64,000 bases of DNA from Agapanthus africanus (GCA_030015575.1 CM057337.1:333198583-333262582); one strand, 5' to 3'. Shown: positions 1-10,046, numbered from the stretch's first letter. Numbers and translations are program-made. Notes: generated from the letters alone by a model not told the origin.

Positions 1-169
1 CAGGTTAAGCATAAATATACCTCTCTTGGATGCTATCCAACAAGTCCCTTCATACGCAAAAATCTTAAAGGGATTATGCACGTCAAAGAGAAAGGCATCT
101 CAAGTACCCAAGAAAGTGCTAGTGGCTAGTGCAGTGAGCAATTGCTATTAACCACCATCAAACCTTACC

Positions 170-1112
170 CCAAAAACGAAAGGACCCCGGCTGTCCTACT
201 ATTTCAATCACAATTGGGGATAAGCAAATTAACCGTTGCACTTTTAGATCTTGGGTCTAGTGTTAACCTGATTCCTTACTCGTGTACGAACAATTAGGGG
301 TTGGAGAGTTGAAACCCACTCGTTGCACTCTCCAAATGGCTGATCGATCAATCACCTATCCAAGGGGTCAACTAGAGGATGTGTTGATCAAAGTCGGGGA
401 ATTCATATTCCCCGTTGACTTTATCGTTATGGATACACAACCTGTTGTTAACCCAAGAAACCAAATTCCGGTGATTCTTGGTCGACCATTTTTGGCCACT
501 TCCAATGCCATAATAAATTGTCGCAATGGCTCCATGACTCTATCCTTCGGAAAGAGGTCTAGTGAGTTCAATATTTATAAGATGGGAAGTCTGCCCCGCT
601 GTGCCTAAAAATAGTACACGAGAAGTTTGCTCTATTCACGAAATCACGCAGGAGGACTGCGAGCTTGAAAGATTTCTATTTGATGAAAACAGTTTTGACG
701 CTACTAGTGCGTCCCTCCTCGAGCCTACTACCGTTGACACAACCGATGCTGATTATCAATGTTTCACTTTTTCGGAGGACGACGACTCACAGCCCGAATA
801 TGAGTCGTTTGAATTTTTGGATGAGTCAGTCGAACCATCCAAATCGGTTGTTTGCAGTGATTTGGAACCTGTGTTAGAGTCCTTTGAGTTCGAGGTAGAT
901 TCCGCAATGGTTCTTTCGCCTCAGAAATTCGAACTCATACCCTTGCCGTCTCACCGTAGATATGCTTACATAGGTGAGAATGAGACTTTTTCCATTATCA
1001 TTTCAGCCTCTCTAGCCTTCGAGCAAGAGAACGCTATTTAAAAGTCTTACAAGATAGGCGGCAAGTTTTCAGTTGGACTATGGCGGACATCGATGAGATC
1101 AGTTTCCTCATA
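170..1112 (+). pseudogene. Gypsy (Athila/Tat-type) protease and PR-RT linker, broken
   Basis: This is a fragment of a Ty3/gypsy pol polyprotein. The aspartic protease core is readable as LDLGSSVNLIPYS near 248-285, followed by EQLGVGELKPT, then VDFIVMDTQPV and the flap-side motif VILGRPFLATSNAIINCRNG at about 460-530. In this lineage DLG stands where other families have DTG. The reading frame shifts around 285 and again near 560. From 562 to 1041 an acidic linker ends in LIPLPSHRRYAYIGENETF, and at 1080 the frame restarts with MADIDEIS. These are the segments that normally lead into reverse transcriptase. No RT, RNase H or integrase follows, so the rest of pol is deleted. The motifs are seen in the translation; the lineage comes from family knowledge; inactivity is inferred. 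Confidence 0.85.
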
Positions 1113-1472
1113 AGTGAATATCATACACAATTGATGGATGATGCCATAGAGGACCCACAGGAACATCTTGGGGGTATTGTGGTGAGCCAACTTCCTCCTT
1201 TAGAAGTTGAAATACCCCCATTTCTTTTAATAAGGTACGAGAATGCTAACACTCCACTGATTGCTGATCATTTACATTCTCGTTTCGATGCATCACCATC
1301 ACCTGTATATTCACCTCCACACCTCCCATTCCACTACTTCTATCTTCCCCAATTCTTTGCGGACCACCACAACTTATTTTTTCACCCACCAATATTCTTT
1401 ACTGATAAATTTTTCAAATGGTTGGTGTTGACTTTTGGCCTATGCAAAGTTGGGCAGTATTGTCTAACATAG
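1080..1472 (+). pseudogene. Chimeric remnant ORF at a gypsy pol deletion junction
   Basis: An open frame of 130 codons starts with MADIDEIS, which is the end of the gypsy PR-RT linker, and then switches to sequence I do not recognise. It has a proline- and histidine-rich stretch (about residues 75-110) and a hydrophobic tail ending at 1472. The most economical reading is a deletion that joined the start of the RT region to the non-coding 3' part of the element, leaving an accidental open frame. The first 32 bases overlap the preceding pol fragment. I see no catalytic motif and do not propose a function. Confidence 0.5.
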
Positions 1473-2929
1473 TTTAATTGAAGTTTGGGGGAGGGTCTTT
1501 TTGTATATATTTTTGTTTTTCTTAACAATAAAAAAATTATAAATAAATAAACAGGGGAGTATCGGTATTTTGACCCTCTTGGTTTAGTATGACAGTGAGG
1601 ACACTGTCAAGTTCAAGTTTGGGGGTATACTCGGTACGTCTTCTTCCTTCGCATTCATTTGTACATATTTTTTGCATTTGCATACTTATTTGAAAACCTA
1701 TAAAAATTTGAAAAATTTCAAAAAAAATTATAAATAAATGTATTCAATTTTGGCTAATTGACTAGAGTTTGACAAATAGGTTAACTGGCTAGGAACAACT
1801 AGATCTTAGACTTAGTAAATTAAAAACCCTAAAAATAACCTTCCTTAAAGTTTAACGGTAGAAAGTATAATGCCTTGTAGTTTATTTAGAAATAGGCAAA
1901 TTTTGGGTTCACTTTTTAGGGCTAAGTCAAAACAAAGGGAAGAGTATTGATGTTTCTTATTAGAGTATAAGTTTGAAAAATAGTTCCTAACTTAAGTCTA
2001 GATTTCTGAAAACGTATACCCTACAATTTGCACAATCACGCACCTTGAAACTTGGAATAGTAGAGGAGACCTTGAAATGCTCTTGTCTAAAGTCCTTAGT
2101 ATGAAAAAGTGTGAATAAAGAAAAAAAATGGACACTGGTTTTTGTGATTACTTAAGGCTGCAAAATTAGAAAAATATTAGCGAGGGTGCTTTCATCACCT
2201 AGTGCCTTAGGACCAACTGGTTTGGGAGTCACTGCTAAAGCCTTGGGTGTTGCAAAGACTAGGAAGTATGCTTTAAAGTGCAAACGCATTTTGTAATCGG
2301 TCGTTGGTACCTCAAGAAGTATTAACGGTCGCTATGAAGGATGTGTAAGCAAATTTCATTTAAATTCACTAAACTAGTTAGTACTTTGGACAACGGACAA
2401 GGGTTGATTGCTTAATTTGAATTTCCAAGTGTAGGAGGTGATCTATACACACACGTAGGGATATGTGATTGGAATTTAGATGAGAAAAAGGAATAAAGAA
2501 TAGAACTTGTATCTTTAGTAGAGTTGATAAAAATTCCTAAGTGGAGATGGAACCCTAGAAGGAAAACTTAGGAAATGCCGAAAGCTAAGTAGGTCTACAT
2601 AACATATATAATCTTAAGTTAAATAATGAGGAAGTGTGAAGAATATGGGTGGATAATTTGCAAGTCAAAAGATAATAGAATTCCTAGTTAGAAAACCTAA
2701 TTGGAGAACAAAAGTCAATGGGTTGAGTTGATAGGATTTTGTGGGTAGTATCCGCTGAAAACCCTCAGGAGACAACACTCCTCCTACTAGGGACACCTAG
2801 AGGTTTAACGGCTTGTTGCACGTGCTCAGTGCAATCGCGTTTCCCTGCGAAAGTGCGGTTAGGATTTTTTTTAGAGAATAAAATAATAAGTTTGCTCGAG
2901 GACGAGCAAAAGGTAAGTTTGGGGGTATT
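1473..2929 (+). other. Gypsy 3' untranslated region with three polypurine-like tracts
   Basis: No gene is visible in these 1.4 kb. The region is A/T-rich and carries three copies of the motif aagtttggggg, near 1481, 1615 and 2915. Athila-type plant gypsy elements carry this motif as the polypurine tract before the 3' LTR and as upstream copies. The last copy, preceded by a short inverted repeat (gctcgag gacgagc near 2894-2908), lies directly before the LTR start and is the best candidate for the functional tract. An 81-codon open frame at 2739-2984 crosses into the LTR and looks accidental. Confidence 0.65.
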
Positions 2930-3303
2930 TGTTCAGACCATAATATTGCATTTATCATTCCCCTATTCTTATCATTTTTTATAAATAAACAGGTACTCTT
3001 GACGCACGTTTGTTGCATATTACAGGTTACAGGTTACAGGTTTCTGGAGCAAATACAGTGAAAAAGATACAAAACAATAGAAAAAGGGACTTTTGACCAA
3101 CAAGTAGACCGATCCTAGTCGAGCCTAGTCGAAGAACAATGCAAGGTCCAAAATGTCAAGTGAACGGTTGAAAGATCGCTACAAGTATTCACTGAAAAAT
3201 CTGGAGAAGACTCAGAAGCCCAACAGAGAAAATACATATAAAAAGACAGAGCCCAAGAAGCAGAGAAAGAAGCCCAAAAGTCTCATGGCCCAACTCCCTT
3301 AAT

Positions 3304-3357
3304 TGGCCGCGGAACCGCGGCCAAACCCTACCTTGCGCCGCGGTTCCGCGGCCATCT
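3304..3357 (+). repeat. GC-rich perfect hairpin (ccgcgg arms) in gypsy LTR
   Basis: Two arms, ggccgcggaaccgcggc and its exact reverse complement, flank a spacer of about 15 bases. Each arm is itself a double ccgcgg palindrome. Nearly the same arm plus following caaacc is found in the leader of the unrelated copia element C near 25958, which is discussed as a finding. Confidence 0.8.
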
Positions 3358-3478
3358 AGTGCACGTGTCGGCGCAGTTTTTCTGTGACGGTGCGCTGTTG
3401 TGGGTGTTGTGATTTTAAGTGGGCAAAATCAGTAATTGCGCATGTGCGAGAGCCTGTAACCCTAGGTTTCTTAGTTTC

Positions 3479-3528
3479 CTATAAATTGTAATTTTAGATC
3501 TAAAAATTGTATGCCTCCTTTTAATAAA
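3479..3528 (+). promoter_or_regulatory. LTR TATA box and poly(A) signal
   Basis: The sequence ctataaatt at 3479-3487 is a good TATA box, and aataaa lies at 3523-3528 about 40 bases downstream. TATA then AATAAA in this order is the normal layout of an LTR transcription start (R region) and polyadenylation site. The transcript start would be expected near 3505-3515. Activity is inferred only. Confidence 0.55.
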
Positions 3529-4468
3529 AATTCAGAAATCCTTTTTGGAGAGCATCGGTGTTTCTTCTCCATTCAGAAATTCAGATCTGACAACCCTGCA
3601 TGGATGATTGGAGGGATGCATCTGTAAGTAATTTAATTTCTTGCCCTAGTGTAGTTTTCAATTCCTTGCCCTAGGTAGATTTAATTTCATGCCCTAGGAA
3701 CTTGTTTAGGGTTTAGCTTTTGGGAAGCATTTTGAGAGATGAGATCTCTCATCCCTTTCTTACCCATCAAATATTTACAATAGGACTCCATGCGTACATG
3801 CACATACCGCTCCCTACGGCACTCTATCCCTCGAGGTAGCGGTGATACCGTAGTATAAAGGCCCGGGTGTGATGTTTTCTATGGAGGTTAGGGTAAGGAT
3901 CTCTAAAAGAAGGACAAGAACCTAGAGGAAGGAACACCTTCCCAAACGGATCTAATCCACTTTATTGATAATTACCATAACTCCTCACAGATCTTCATTC
4001 GGGTATTGAAAGCGGTGAGATTTAATTACATTTGCAAACCATCCCTAAACCTAGCCCTAGCAAGAGTAGATCTAGATAATTGCCTTAGGATAATTTAGAT
4101 TTTTAGATTTAATAATCTGTCCGAACACCTTTCGGAATTAACTCGTAAGAACGAATCGGAAATTCACAACATCCCTGTGGACCGACCCGTACTCACCGGC
4201 TAGCTTCATGCGACGCCGTTCTTGATTGCGGTTACAAATATTTTTGATCTATCTTTTAGAAAGCGCAAGCACGCTAAATCTATTCAATCAAAACCTGAAT
4301 GGGCGCAACCTCGTTAGAAAAATAAAAAGAATAAAAAAAGAAAAACGGTACGTCCATAAGCAAAATGGGCACGGATGAAAACCCGAAAGGGCTCCGTGAG
4401 TAAAAACAGCAGGACTAACCGGCGAGTGTTTATGAAAACCCGAAAGGGCGCAACCTCGTTAAAAGACA

Positions 4469-4640
4469 CTTACAGGGTCCTCTCGGCCTTGTAAGGAGAA
4501 ACCACCCGCGTGAGATCCTTACGACTCACAAGGGAGCAACGCACTTAGGGATCCTCACAATTCCTAAGGAGAAATTACACTTGCGAGAGCCTCATGACTC
4601 GTAAGGAGAACTCTCTTATGGGACCCTCACGGCTCATAAG
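4469..4640 (+). repeat. Five-hairpin module, copy 1
   Basis: Five short stem-loops occur in a row about 36 bases apart. Each has a changing arm, a nearly constant centre (tcctcacga type) and a 3' arm complementary to the first, followed by a gagaa-like spacer. Arms seen include cttacaggg/ccttgtaag, gtgag/ctcac, cttagg/cctaag, cttgcgag/ctcgtaag and cttatggg/ctcataag. Most mismatches are G-T pairs. The module ends in a conserved tail (aaagtcttaagtt). The 64-codon frame at 4594-4788 crosses it and is not a gene. Confidence 0.75.
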
Positions 4641-4817
4641 ATTTGAAAGTCTTAAGTTACAGAGACCTGAACCTGTTCTTAAGCAACTCCCACAACCTTC
4701 GATAGTGCCCTACAAGCGGCTCATACTGACCCTTGACTACAATCCACGGGCGCGAATAAACATTTCCCTAACAAAGTCCCACCTGTGACTAGGGATATGT
4801 CCATATGGTGAACAACC
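4641..4817. other. Spacer between hairpin modules
   Basis: No gene. It contains the landmark tacaatccacgggcgcga near 4738, which recurs in similar form at 5530, 13265 and, inverted, near 16275. It probably marks a fixed position in this LTR family. Confidence 0.5.
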
Positions 4818-4987
4818 CTTGTAAGTCCTCTCGACTTATAAGGAGAAAACCCTTTTGTAAGATCCTTACGACTTACAGGGGAACATGCACTTAGGAATCC
4901 TCACGATTCCTAAGGAGAAAACACACCTACGAGATCCTCACGACTTGTAGGGAGAAATACCTTTGTGAGACCCTTACGGCTCATGAA
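4818..4987 (+). repeat. Five-hairpin module, copy 2
   Basis: This is the second 170-bp module. Its five stems are cttgtaagtc/gacttataag, tgtaag/cttaca, cttaggaatc/gattcctaag (perfect, loop ctcac), cctacgag/cttgtagg and tgtgag/ctcatg. The order and the tail (aaagccttag) match copies 1 and 3, but the arms differ while still pairing. It belongs to the same gypsy LTR-like region. Confidence 0.75.
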
Positions 4988-5054
4988 ATCAAAAGCCTTA
5001 GTCGACAGAATCCTAACCCTATTTACTAAGCCACCATTGTTCGACATTGACGGA

Positions 5055-5188
5055 GGCAAATGATGATTCGCTCCTGGCAATATCCCAGTTGTAGCGATAC
5101 TGATGCCTAGAACGATATCAAATTCCGAGTCCTTTCATGGCAAATGATGATTCGCTCCTGGCAATATTCCAGTTGTAGCGATGCTGAT
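5055..5188 (+). repeat. Two-copy 84-bp direct repeat
   Basis: A block starting ggcaaatgatgattcgctcc occurs at 5055 and again at 5139, each followed by tggcaatatcccagttgtagcg with one change. No coding potential is visible. Confidence 0.7.
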
Positions 5189-5245
5189 GCTGAGATTGGC
5201 ACCAGATTACCTGTTCTACACTCGCGATAAAAATCAGTGAGCTAA

Positions 5246-5470
5246 AATGCATATGAAATAGCCAAAATGATGGGGCAACTTGCAATAAAAAGCAGCAAGT
5301 AAAAATGTATGCATGAAAAATAGCCGAAATGATTGGGAAACTCGCAATAAAAAGCAGCGACTAAAAATAAAAATAATATAGCCGAAATGATTGGGCACCG
5401 CGAAAAATGGCCGAAATGATGGGGCAATCGCGACCTTCGCGATATAAAAGCTGAAATGATAGAGCATCGC
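5246..5470 (+). repeat. Degenerate short tandem repeat (agccgaaatgat units)
   Basis: The phrase agccgaaatgattggg, often with gcaataaaaagcagc, is repeated about five times with irregular 50-60 base spacing. Long minus-strand open frames across it (such as 5234-5620) have low-complexity aromatic-rich translations typical of repeats and are not accepted as genes. Confidence 0.55.
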
Positions 5471-5764
5471 GGTAAAAGAAATAAAATAAAAATGAAATTT
5501 ACGCCCTACAGGTGATGTTACATCAACCCCTATATACAATCCAGGGGCGCAAACGAAAAACGAATCATACTCTTCCCCCCAGGTTTCATCGGAAAAAGAG
5601 GCCACGTCTCGACGGGCCACAAATAACCTAGAGATCGTCTAAACATCCGTCTCATTACAGCAGACACAACATCAAGCAAAGCGGAACAGCGGCAACTCCC
5701 AGTTCTATGACTCGGCGGCGTACAGCTGACCGAGAGTCAAATTCCGACTTCGTGAAATACAGAC

Positions 5765-6826
5765 AAAGTCAAAATTCCTGGTCACGTGGAACGCGGATAA
5801 CGTCACTCTTTGACCCCGTGGAAAACGTCCAGAGCGGAGCCTGGTCCTCGCCGAACACGGCAGTGAACCCGTGGGAAGCATCCAGAGCAAAATTCCTGGT
5901 CACGTGGAACACGGATAACGTCACTCTTTGACCCCGTGGAAAACATCCAGAGCGTAGCCTAGTCCTCGCCGAACACAGCAGTGAACCCGTGTGAAGCATC
6001 TAGTGCAAAATTCCTGGTCACGTGGAACGCGGATAACGTCACTCTTTGACCCCGTGGAAAACGTCCAGAGTGGAGCCTAGTCCTCGCCGAACACGGCAGT
6101 GAACCCGTGTGAAGCATCTAGTGCAAAATTCCTGGTCACGTGGAACGCGGATAACGTTACTCTTTGACCCCGAAGAAAACGTCCAGAGTGGATCCTGGTC
6201 CTCGTAGAGCATGGCAGTGAACCCGTGTGAAGCATCCAGAGCGGAGCTTGGTCCTCACAGAGCACGGCAGTGAACCCGTGGGAAGCATCCAGAGCAAAAT
6301 TCCTGGTCACGTGGAACGCGGATAACGTCACTCTTTGACCCCATAGAAAACGTCCAGAGCGGATCCTGGTCCTCAACGAACACGGCAGTGAACCCATAGG
6401 AAGCATCCAGAGCAAAATTCCTGGTCATGTGGAACGCGGATAACGTCACTCTTTGACCCCGTGGAAAACGTCCAGAGCGGAGCTTAGTCCTCGCCGAACA
6501 CGGCAGTGAACCCGTGTGAAGCATCTAGTGCAAAATTCCTGGTCACGTGGAACGCGGATAACGTCACTCTTTGACCCCGTGGAAAACGTCCAGAGCGGAT
6601 CCTGGTCCTCACAGAGCACGGCAGTGAACCCGTGTGAAGCATCCAGAGAGGAGCCTAGTCCTCACCGAACACGGCAGTGAACCCGTGTGAAGCATCTAGT
6701 GCAAAATTCCTGGTCACGTGGAACGCGGATAACGTCACTCTTTGACCCCGTGGGAAACGTCCAGAGCGGAGCCTGGTCCTCACAGAGCACGGCAGTGAAC
6801 CCGTGTGAAGCATCCAGAGCAAACGT
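5765..6826 (+). repeat. 118-bp minisatellite with 171-bp variant units
   Basis: The marker aaaattcctg recurs at 5771, 5889, 6007, 6125, 6296, 6414, 6532 and 6703. Six of the steps are 118 bp or come in 118-bp runs, and two (6125 to 6296 and 6532 to 6703) are 171 bp. The longer units contain an extra 53-bp block (gcatccagag ... gaacccgtg) that is itself part of the normal unit, so 118 is 65+53 and 171 is 65+53+53. Minus-strand open frames up to 112 codons run through the array because 118-bp units keep opening new frames. They are not genes. Confidence 0.88.
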
Positions 6827-7325
6827 CGGACTGTGAAGTCCTTAAAATCCACGGACTATGATGTCCTTAACCTCGACCGTAATGTGTTAAAACTAACGAT
6901 CAACCGTGATGATTCTAGACTGATTTTACCTTGGTTCAAGGGTACATCTCGTCATTACTTTGATATTTGGCGTTGTAATTCCTCAACGTCTTCAAAGAGG
7001 TGACGGGTCCCAGTAACCACACATTTCGTGGACGGTGGAGTCCTTAAATCCACGGACTATGATGTCCTTAACCTTGACCGTGATGTCTTAAAACTAACAT
7101 CGGACAGTGGAGTCCTTAAATCCATGGACTATAATGTCATTAACCTTGACCGTGATGTCTTAAAACTAATATCGGACTGTGGAGTTCTTAAATCCACGGA
7201 CTATGAGGTCCTTAACCTTGACCGCGATGTCTTAAAACTAACATCGGACTGTGGAGTCCTTAAACCCATGGACTATAATGTCCTTAACCTTGACCGCGAT
7301 GTCTTTAAACTACGGTACCCCAGAA
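6827..7325 (+). repeat. 24-bp minisatellite arranged in 72-bp units, interrupted once
   Basis: A basic 24-bp unit related to gatgtccttaaccttgaccg is tandemly repeated. In the best part (7031-7325) three variant units form a 72-bp higher-order repeat that gives a repeated 24-residue translation. The array is interrupted at about 6916-7030 by the unique phrase ccttggttcaagggtacatc and a cctcaacgtc-aaagaggtga segment. The same unique phrase and array occur at 12580-13060 and, inverted, at 16500-16770, so the array is a component of one LTR family. Confidence 0.82.
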
Positions 7326-7382
7326 AACGTCCAAAGCTACCCCTGACCACGTGAAATACGGATAAGGGAGACCGCACCAGCA

Positions 7383-7555
7383 CTTGCGGGTCCTCACGAC
7401 CTGCAGGGAAGAAAACTCTCTTGTGAGATCCTTACGACTCCCAAGGGAAAACCCGCTTAAGAATCCTCACGATTCTTAAGGAGAACTTACACCTATGGGA
7501 TCCTCTCGACCTTTAGGGAGAAAAACTCTTTATGAGACCCTCACGGCTCATAAAG
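7383..7555 (+). repeat. Five-hairpin module, copy 3
   Basis: Third copy, 173 bp. The stems are cttgcgggtc/gacctgcag, cttgtgag/ctcccaag, cttaagaatc/gattcttaag (perfect), cctatggg/cctttagg and ctttatgag/ctcataaag (perfect). Compared with copies 1 and 2 the stems have changed on both sides. The tail (aaagtcttagg) matches the other modules. Confidence 0.75.
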
Positions 7556-7794
7556 CTCAAAAGTCTTAGGAGGCAGATCTTAACCCTGAATCTTAAGCCA
7601 TCGCTGCCCTGCAAAGAGATCAAGATAGACTATCCGCAGAATACATTCAATAAAAAGGGGCACACCATTGAGAAGAGAAAATGTGTCTTTTATTCATGAA
7701 CCAAAATGGATACAAAGTACAATTCATGAAAAAACAAAAAGAATAAACTCTCATTCAGGAGTATGCACAAAAAGAAAGAAAAAGATACAGGTCT
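7556..7794. other. Non-coding spacer, probable 3' region of the minus-strand ORF
   Basis: No convincing gene. It is A-rich on the plus strand. Read on the minus strand it directly follows the stop codon at 7795 and contains attcatgaat-type palindromes, consistent with a 3' untranslated region for the 7795-8148 frame, but nothing proves this. Confidence 0.35.
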
Positions 7795-8148
7795 TCAGGC
7801 CGGCGGGCAATTTAGCAATTTCACTAGCTCATACTTCTTTTTCTGGGTCACGGCTTCGTGAAGACAGGCCTCCGCCTGAGCCTGCTGGGCCTGATACGAG
7901 GCAAGCCGGCCTTCGAGCTCTTTCTCGGTAGCCTTATGAGCCTCAACCCTTTCGCGAGTGAACACGACAGCTTTATCGAGGGCCACCACTTCTTTGATAG
8001 ACTCTTGAAGCACTCGCCAGAGTTTATACGCCTTGTTAGCTTTGGCTGTAAGGTTGGCTTGGAGCTCGTGCAATGCCTTAAGAGGCCAGCTCCCTCTCTG
8101 AGAATTTGCGGCCGAGCCTTTTCTCACACGACACCATGTTCTCCACAC
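7795..8148 (-). CDS. Small coiled-coil ORF in Tat-like gypsy region, unknown function
   Basis: This minus-strand frame encodes 117 residues from an ATG at 8148. From about residue 28 onward it is rich in A, E, K, Q and L with heptad-like spacing (LHELQANL, KELEGRL, YQAQQAQAEACL), suggesting a coiled coil. The N-terminal 25 residues are basic and may not be real. A second ATG at 8182 in another frame gives MKAGLRGLIERCVENMVS and stops at about 8080, so a single-base shift may have split a longer gene. It lies 400 bases downstream of the 8549-9082 ORF on the same strand. Tat-lineage gypsy elements are known to carry extra ORFs of unknown role; I infer that this is one, without a family match. 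Confidence 0.4.
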   Translation of the reverse strand: MWRTWCRVRKGSAANSQRGSWPLKALHELQANLTAKANKAYKLWRVLQESIKEVVALDKAVVFTRERVEAHKATEKELEGRLASYQAQQAQAEACLHEAVTQKKKYELVKLLNCPPA

Positions 8149-8548
8149 ATCGCTCTATCAGACCACGCAGGCCCGCTTTCATGACCGCAGCCTCTAAAAC
8201 AGGACAGGTACACTCAAGACTGTATAAACAAGCCCCGGTCGATAGCAATAGTCGATCTAAAACACGCGCACATCATCTGGTATGGGAAGCAACAAGAAAA
8301 ATTTCCGATGTATATCTTATCAAGCATGCATTCACAATTATATGAATATCCGAAAAGAAATAATACCCAAAGCTCTGATGTGCATGCAACATGATAATAG
8401 TGTTCGCAATTAAAGAAAGTTCTTGTGGGAAAGATATGAGGCTCATTTACGCAAGCAAGACACATGTGCGAGTACCCAACATACATGAAGGTTCAACATA
8501 AAGCATGCGAAAACTAATGATATAGAAAAGTACACTGATTTTAATATA
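8149..8548. other. Gap between two minus-strand ORFs
   Basis: No supported gene. The 90-codon minus-strand frame at 8214-8486 is cysteine/tyrosine-rich with no recognisable pattern, and it does not line up with the neighbouring ORFs. I treat it as chance. Confidence 0.4.
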
Positions 8549-9082
8549 CTACGCTAGCGGGAAAAGGTCACCAAACAAAGGATCGGTAGCACAAGGGTTA
8601 ACAAAACAAAGAACAAAATTCTCCATCTCTCTCTCTGCCCTCTCCAACATATCAAAGCGACGGTTCTCGCGAGGAGTCGCTCCCAACCGATTGGCGCCTT
8701 GTTCGTCCGCAAAAGCAGACATAACAGCCCGCCGAGCTCTTATTTGGTTCAACAGGTAAATTGAGCAATCTTTCAAAGCCTGAGTAATCAGGCACGCCTC
8801 GTGAAAACCCTTTAGCTTTTCTTCAGCCGCGTCAAGCATCGCCAGGGTCATCTCCGCCGGGTGAGGAGGGACGTCGGCAAGCACGGCAGCAAGAATCATC
8901 CGGAGCCAGAGGGAGCCCATTGGGAGGGGGGACCCCCTACGGATCGAGAGTTCGTATGCCGCTGAGTCGCATTCGTCATCGGTAAGGAGGGGATCAACCA
9001 ATCGTGCGGCAAAGCGAGGAATCATCTCCTCGATAGGCACTTCCCAAGGCTGTCGACGAGCATGAGGGCGGTTGCAGGCCAT
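8549..9082 (-). CDS. Extra ORF of a Tat-like gypsy element, intact, unknown function
   Basis: An open frame of 177 codons begins at an ATG at 9082 within gccATGGcc, a near-ideal plant initiation context. The ten codons upstream are open but start with GTG, so I choose 9082. The protein begins MACNRPHARRQPWEVP and is mostly helical in character: an acidic stretch (DPLLTDDECDSAAYE), a hydrophobic helix (LRMILAAVLADVP), then LDAAEEKLKGFHEACL and a charged region (ERAEREMENFVLCFVNPC). A broken relative lies 460 bases upstream at 9543-10046, sharing LDAAE-K and F-NPC. The pair suggests a genuine protein that was once under selection. I infer an extra ORF of a Tat element (known in this lineage), but recognise no domain. 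Confidence 0.5.
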   Translation of the reverse strand: MACNRPHARRQPWEVPIEEMIPRFAARLVDPLLTDDECDSAAYELSIRRGSPLPMGSLWLRMILAAVLADVPPHPAEMTLAMLDAAEEKLKGFHEACLITQALKDCSIYLLNQIRARRAVMSAFADEQGANRLGATPRENRRFDMLERAEREMENFVLCFVNPCATDPLFGDLFPLA

Positions 9083-9542
9083 GGCACTCAGTTGTTTCTC
9101 AAAACAAATCACGCCAAAGTGAGAATAGATTTCTCTGTGAAGAAAAAATAGGCTATGGCCTCAAGACTATAAAGAGGAGCATTAAATGCTACGCGCGGAG
9201 AACATTGCGTGATGGAACTATTTCCAAGGCCCAAAAAGGGGAAGGCATGGGAAATCAAGGAAAGGGAACTATTTCCAAGGCTCCTTTTCTGCGTCTAAAG
9301 CCATACACAGACAATGTGGAATGAAAAATTAAATGGCCCCATAAAAGGGCCCCACGTGTGGAGCACGTGAGCACCATGCTTGGTGTGTACTGGAAAGTGA
9401 AATAGTGCCCTGCGCGCTAAACACATCAGCAGCAATAATAACAAAAATGACAAAATCCCACAAAAGGGTATGCAAACACAGAAGGATACGATGAAACTTA
9501 TCACTCAGATTTTAAAAGTTCATACAAAATAAAAAGAAACAA
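9083..9542. other. Non-coding spacer with paired G-boxes
   Basis: No gene. At 9350-9375 two cacgtg motifs occur within about 17 bases (cccacgtgtggagcacgtg). The 69-codon minus-strand frame at 9295-9504 is hydrophobic and unrelated to its neighbours; I do not accept it. Confidence 0.4.
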
Positions 9543-10046
9543 TTACAACGGCAAGACCTCAGACGCGGGGCATGGATTGAGAAACTCGAACGTAACATTG
9601 TCCAAGATCTTCCAGGCATTTCGAACCATCCTAGTGTGTTTTCTCTCGCGGTCACAAGCGTCAGGGTCCTCACGAATGTCATCCACCCTCCAATAGGCAG
9701 CAGGTATGGCTGACTACTGAAAAGCCTGGTGCAAGAGGTCAATGAGGTTGTCTCGCCTCCTCTTCGAGATTAGGCTCATCAGGTACACCGAATGTACCTT
9801 ATCCTCGGCGGCGTCCAATGCCTTGAGAGGCACGCCGGTGCAAAAGAGAGGGAGCACCTCCCAGATCGCCAGCACGATGAGTCTCAGAAGAGAAGAGCGG
9901 TGAGGGAGTAGCTAACCATTGTACTCGTCGAAGCGGCTCATGATCTCAGCACGAGCGTTGGTGAACTCCTGGTTCTGGCTGCGGCCCAGTGCACGAATAT
10001 TCCCGTAAGAAATGATCTCATCAAGATCATACAAATGGGCATCCAT
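9543..10046 (-). pseudogene. Broken paralogue of the 8549-9082 ORF
   Basis: Reading the minus strand from an ATG at 10046 gives MDAHLYDLDEIISYGNIRAL and onward, with an in-frame stop near 9913. Beyond it the text continues as LLRLIVLAIWEVLPL, LDAAEDKVHSVYLMSLIS and, in another frame, RMVRNAWKILDNVTFEFLNPC, ending at a stop at 9543-9545. These align in order with LRMILAAVLADVP, LDAAEEKLKGFHEACLIT and RAEREMENFVLCFVNPC of the intact neighbour. At least one stop and one frameshift separate the blocks, so it is a pseudogene. The homology is my reading of two translations; a pairwise alignment would settle it. Confidence 0.55.

Larger units (their letters stand above)
2930..4236 (+). mobile_element. 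3' LTR of Athila-like gypsy element
   Basis: The left end is set by the polypurine tract aagtttgggggtatt followed by tgttcag. The right end is less certain: I place it at gcggttaca because LTRs end in CA, but no second LTR is available to confirm it. The segment contains a TATA box, a downstream poly(A) signal and a GC-rich perfect hairpin, as expected for a gypsy LTR of about 1.3 kb. With the protease fragment upstream it makes the 3' half of one decayed element. No target duplication could be checked because the 5' end lies outside the window. Confidence 0.65.

Noticed and set aside
4469..4987. Regularly spaced short palindromes considered as a CRISPR array
   Set aside because: Stems differ from unit to unit, there are no unique spacers between identical repeats, and the context is a plant retrotransposon.
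6077..6524. Minus-strand open frames of up to 112 codons with repeated peptide units
   Set aside because: They translate the 118-bp minisatellite, whose repetition keeps a frame open. They recur in shifted frames across the array and lack a start context or non-repeat sequence.
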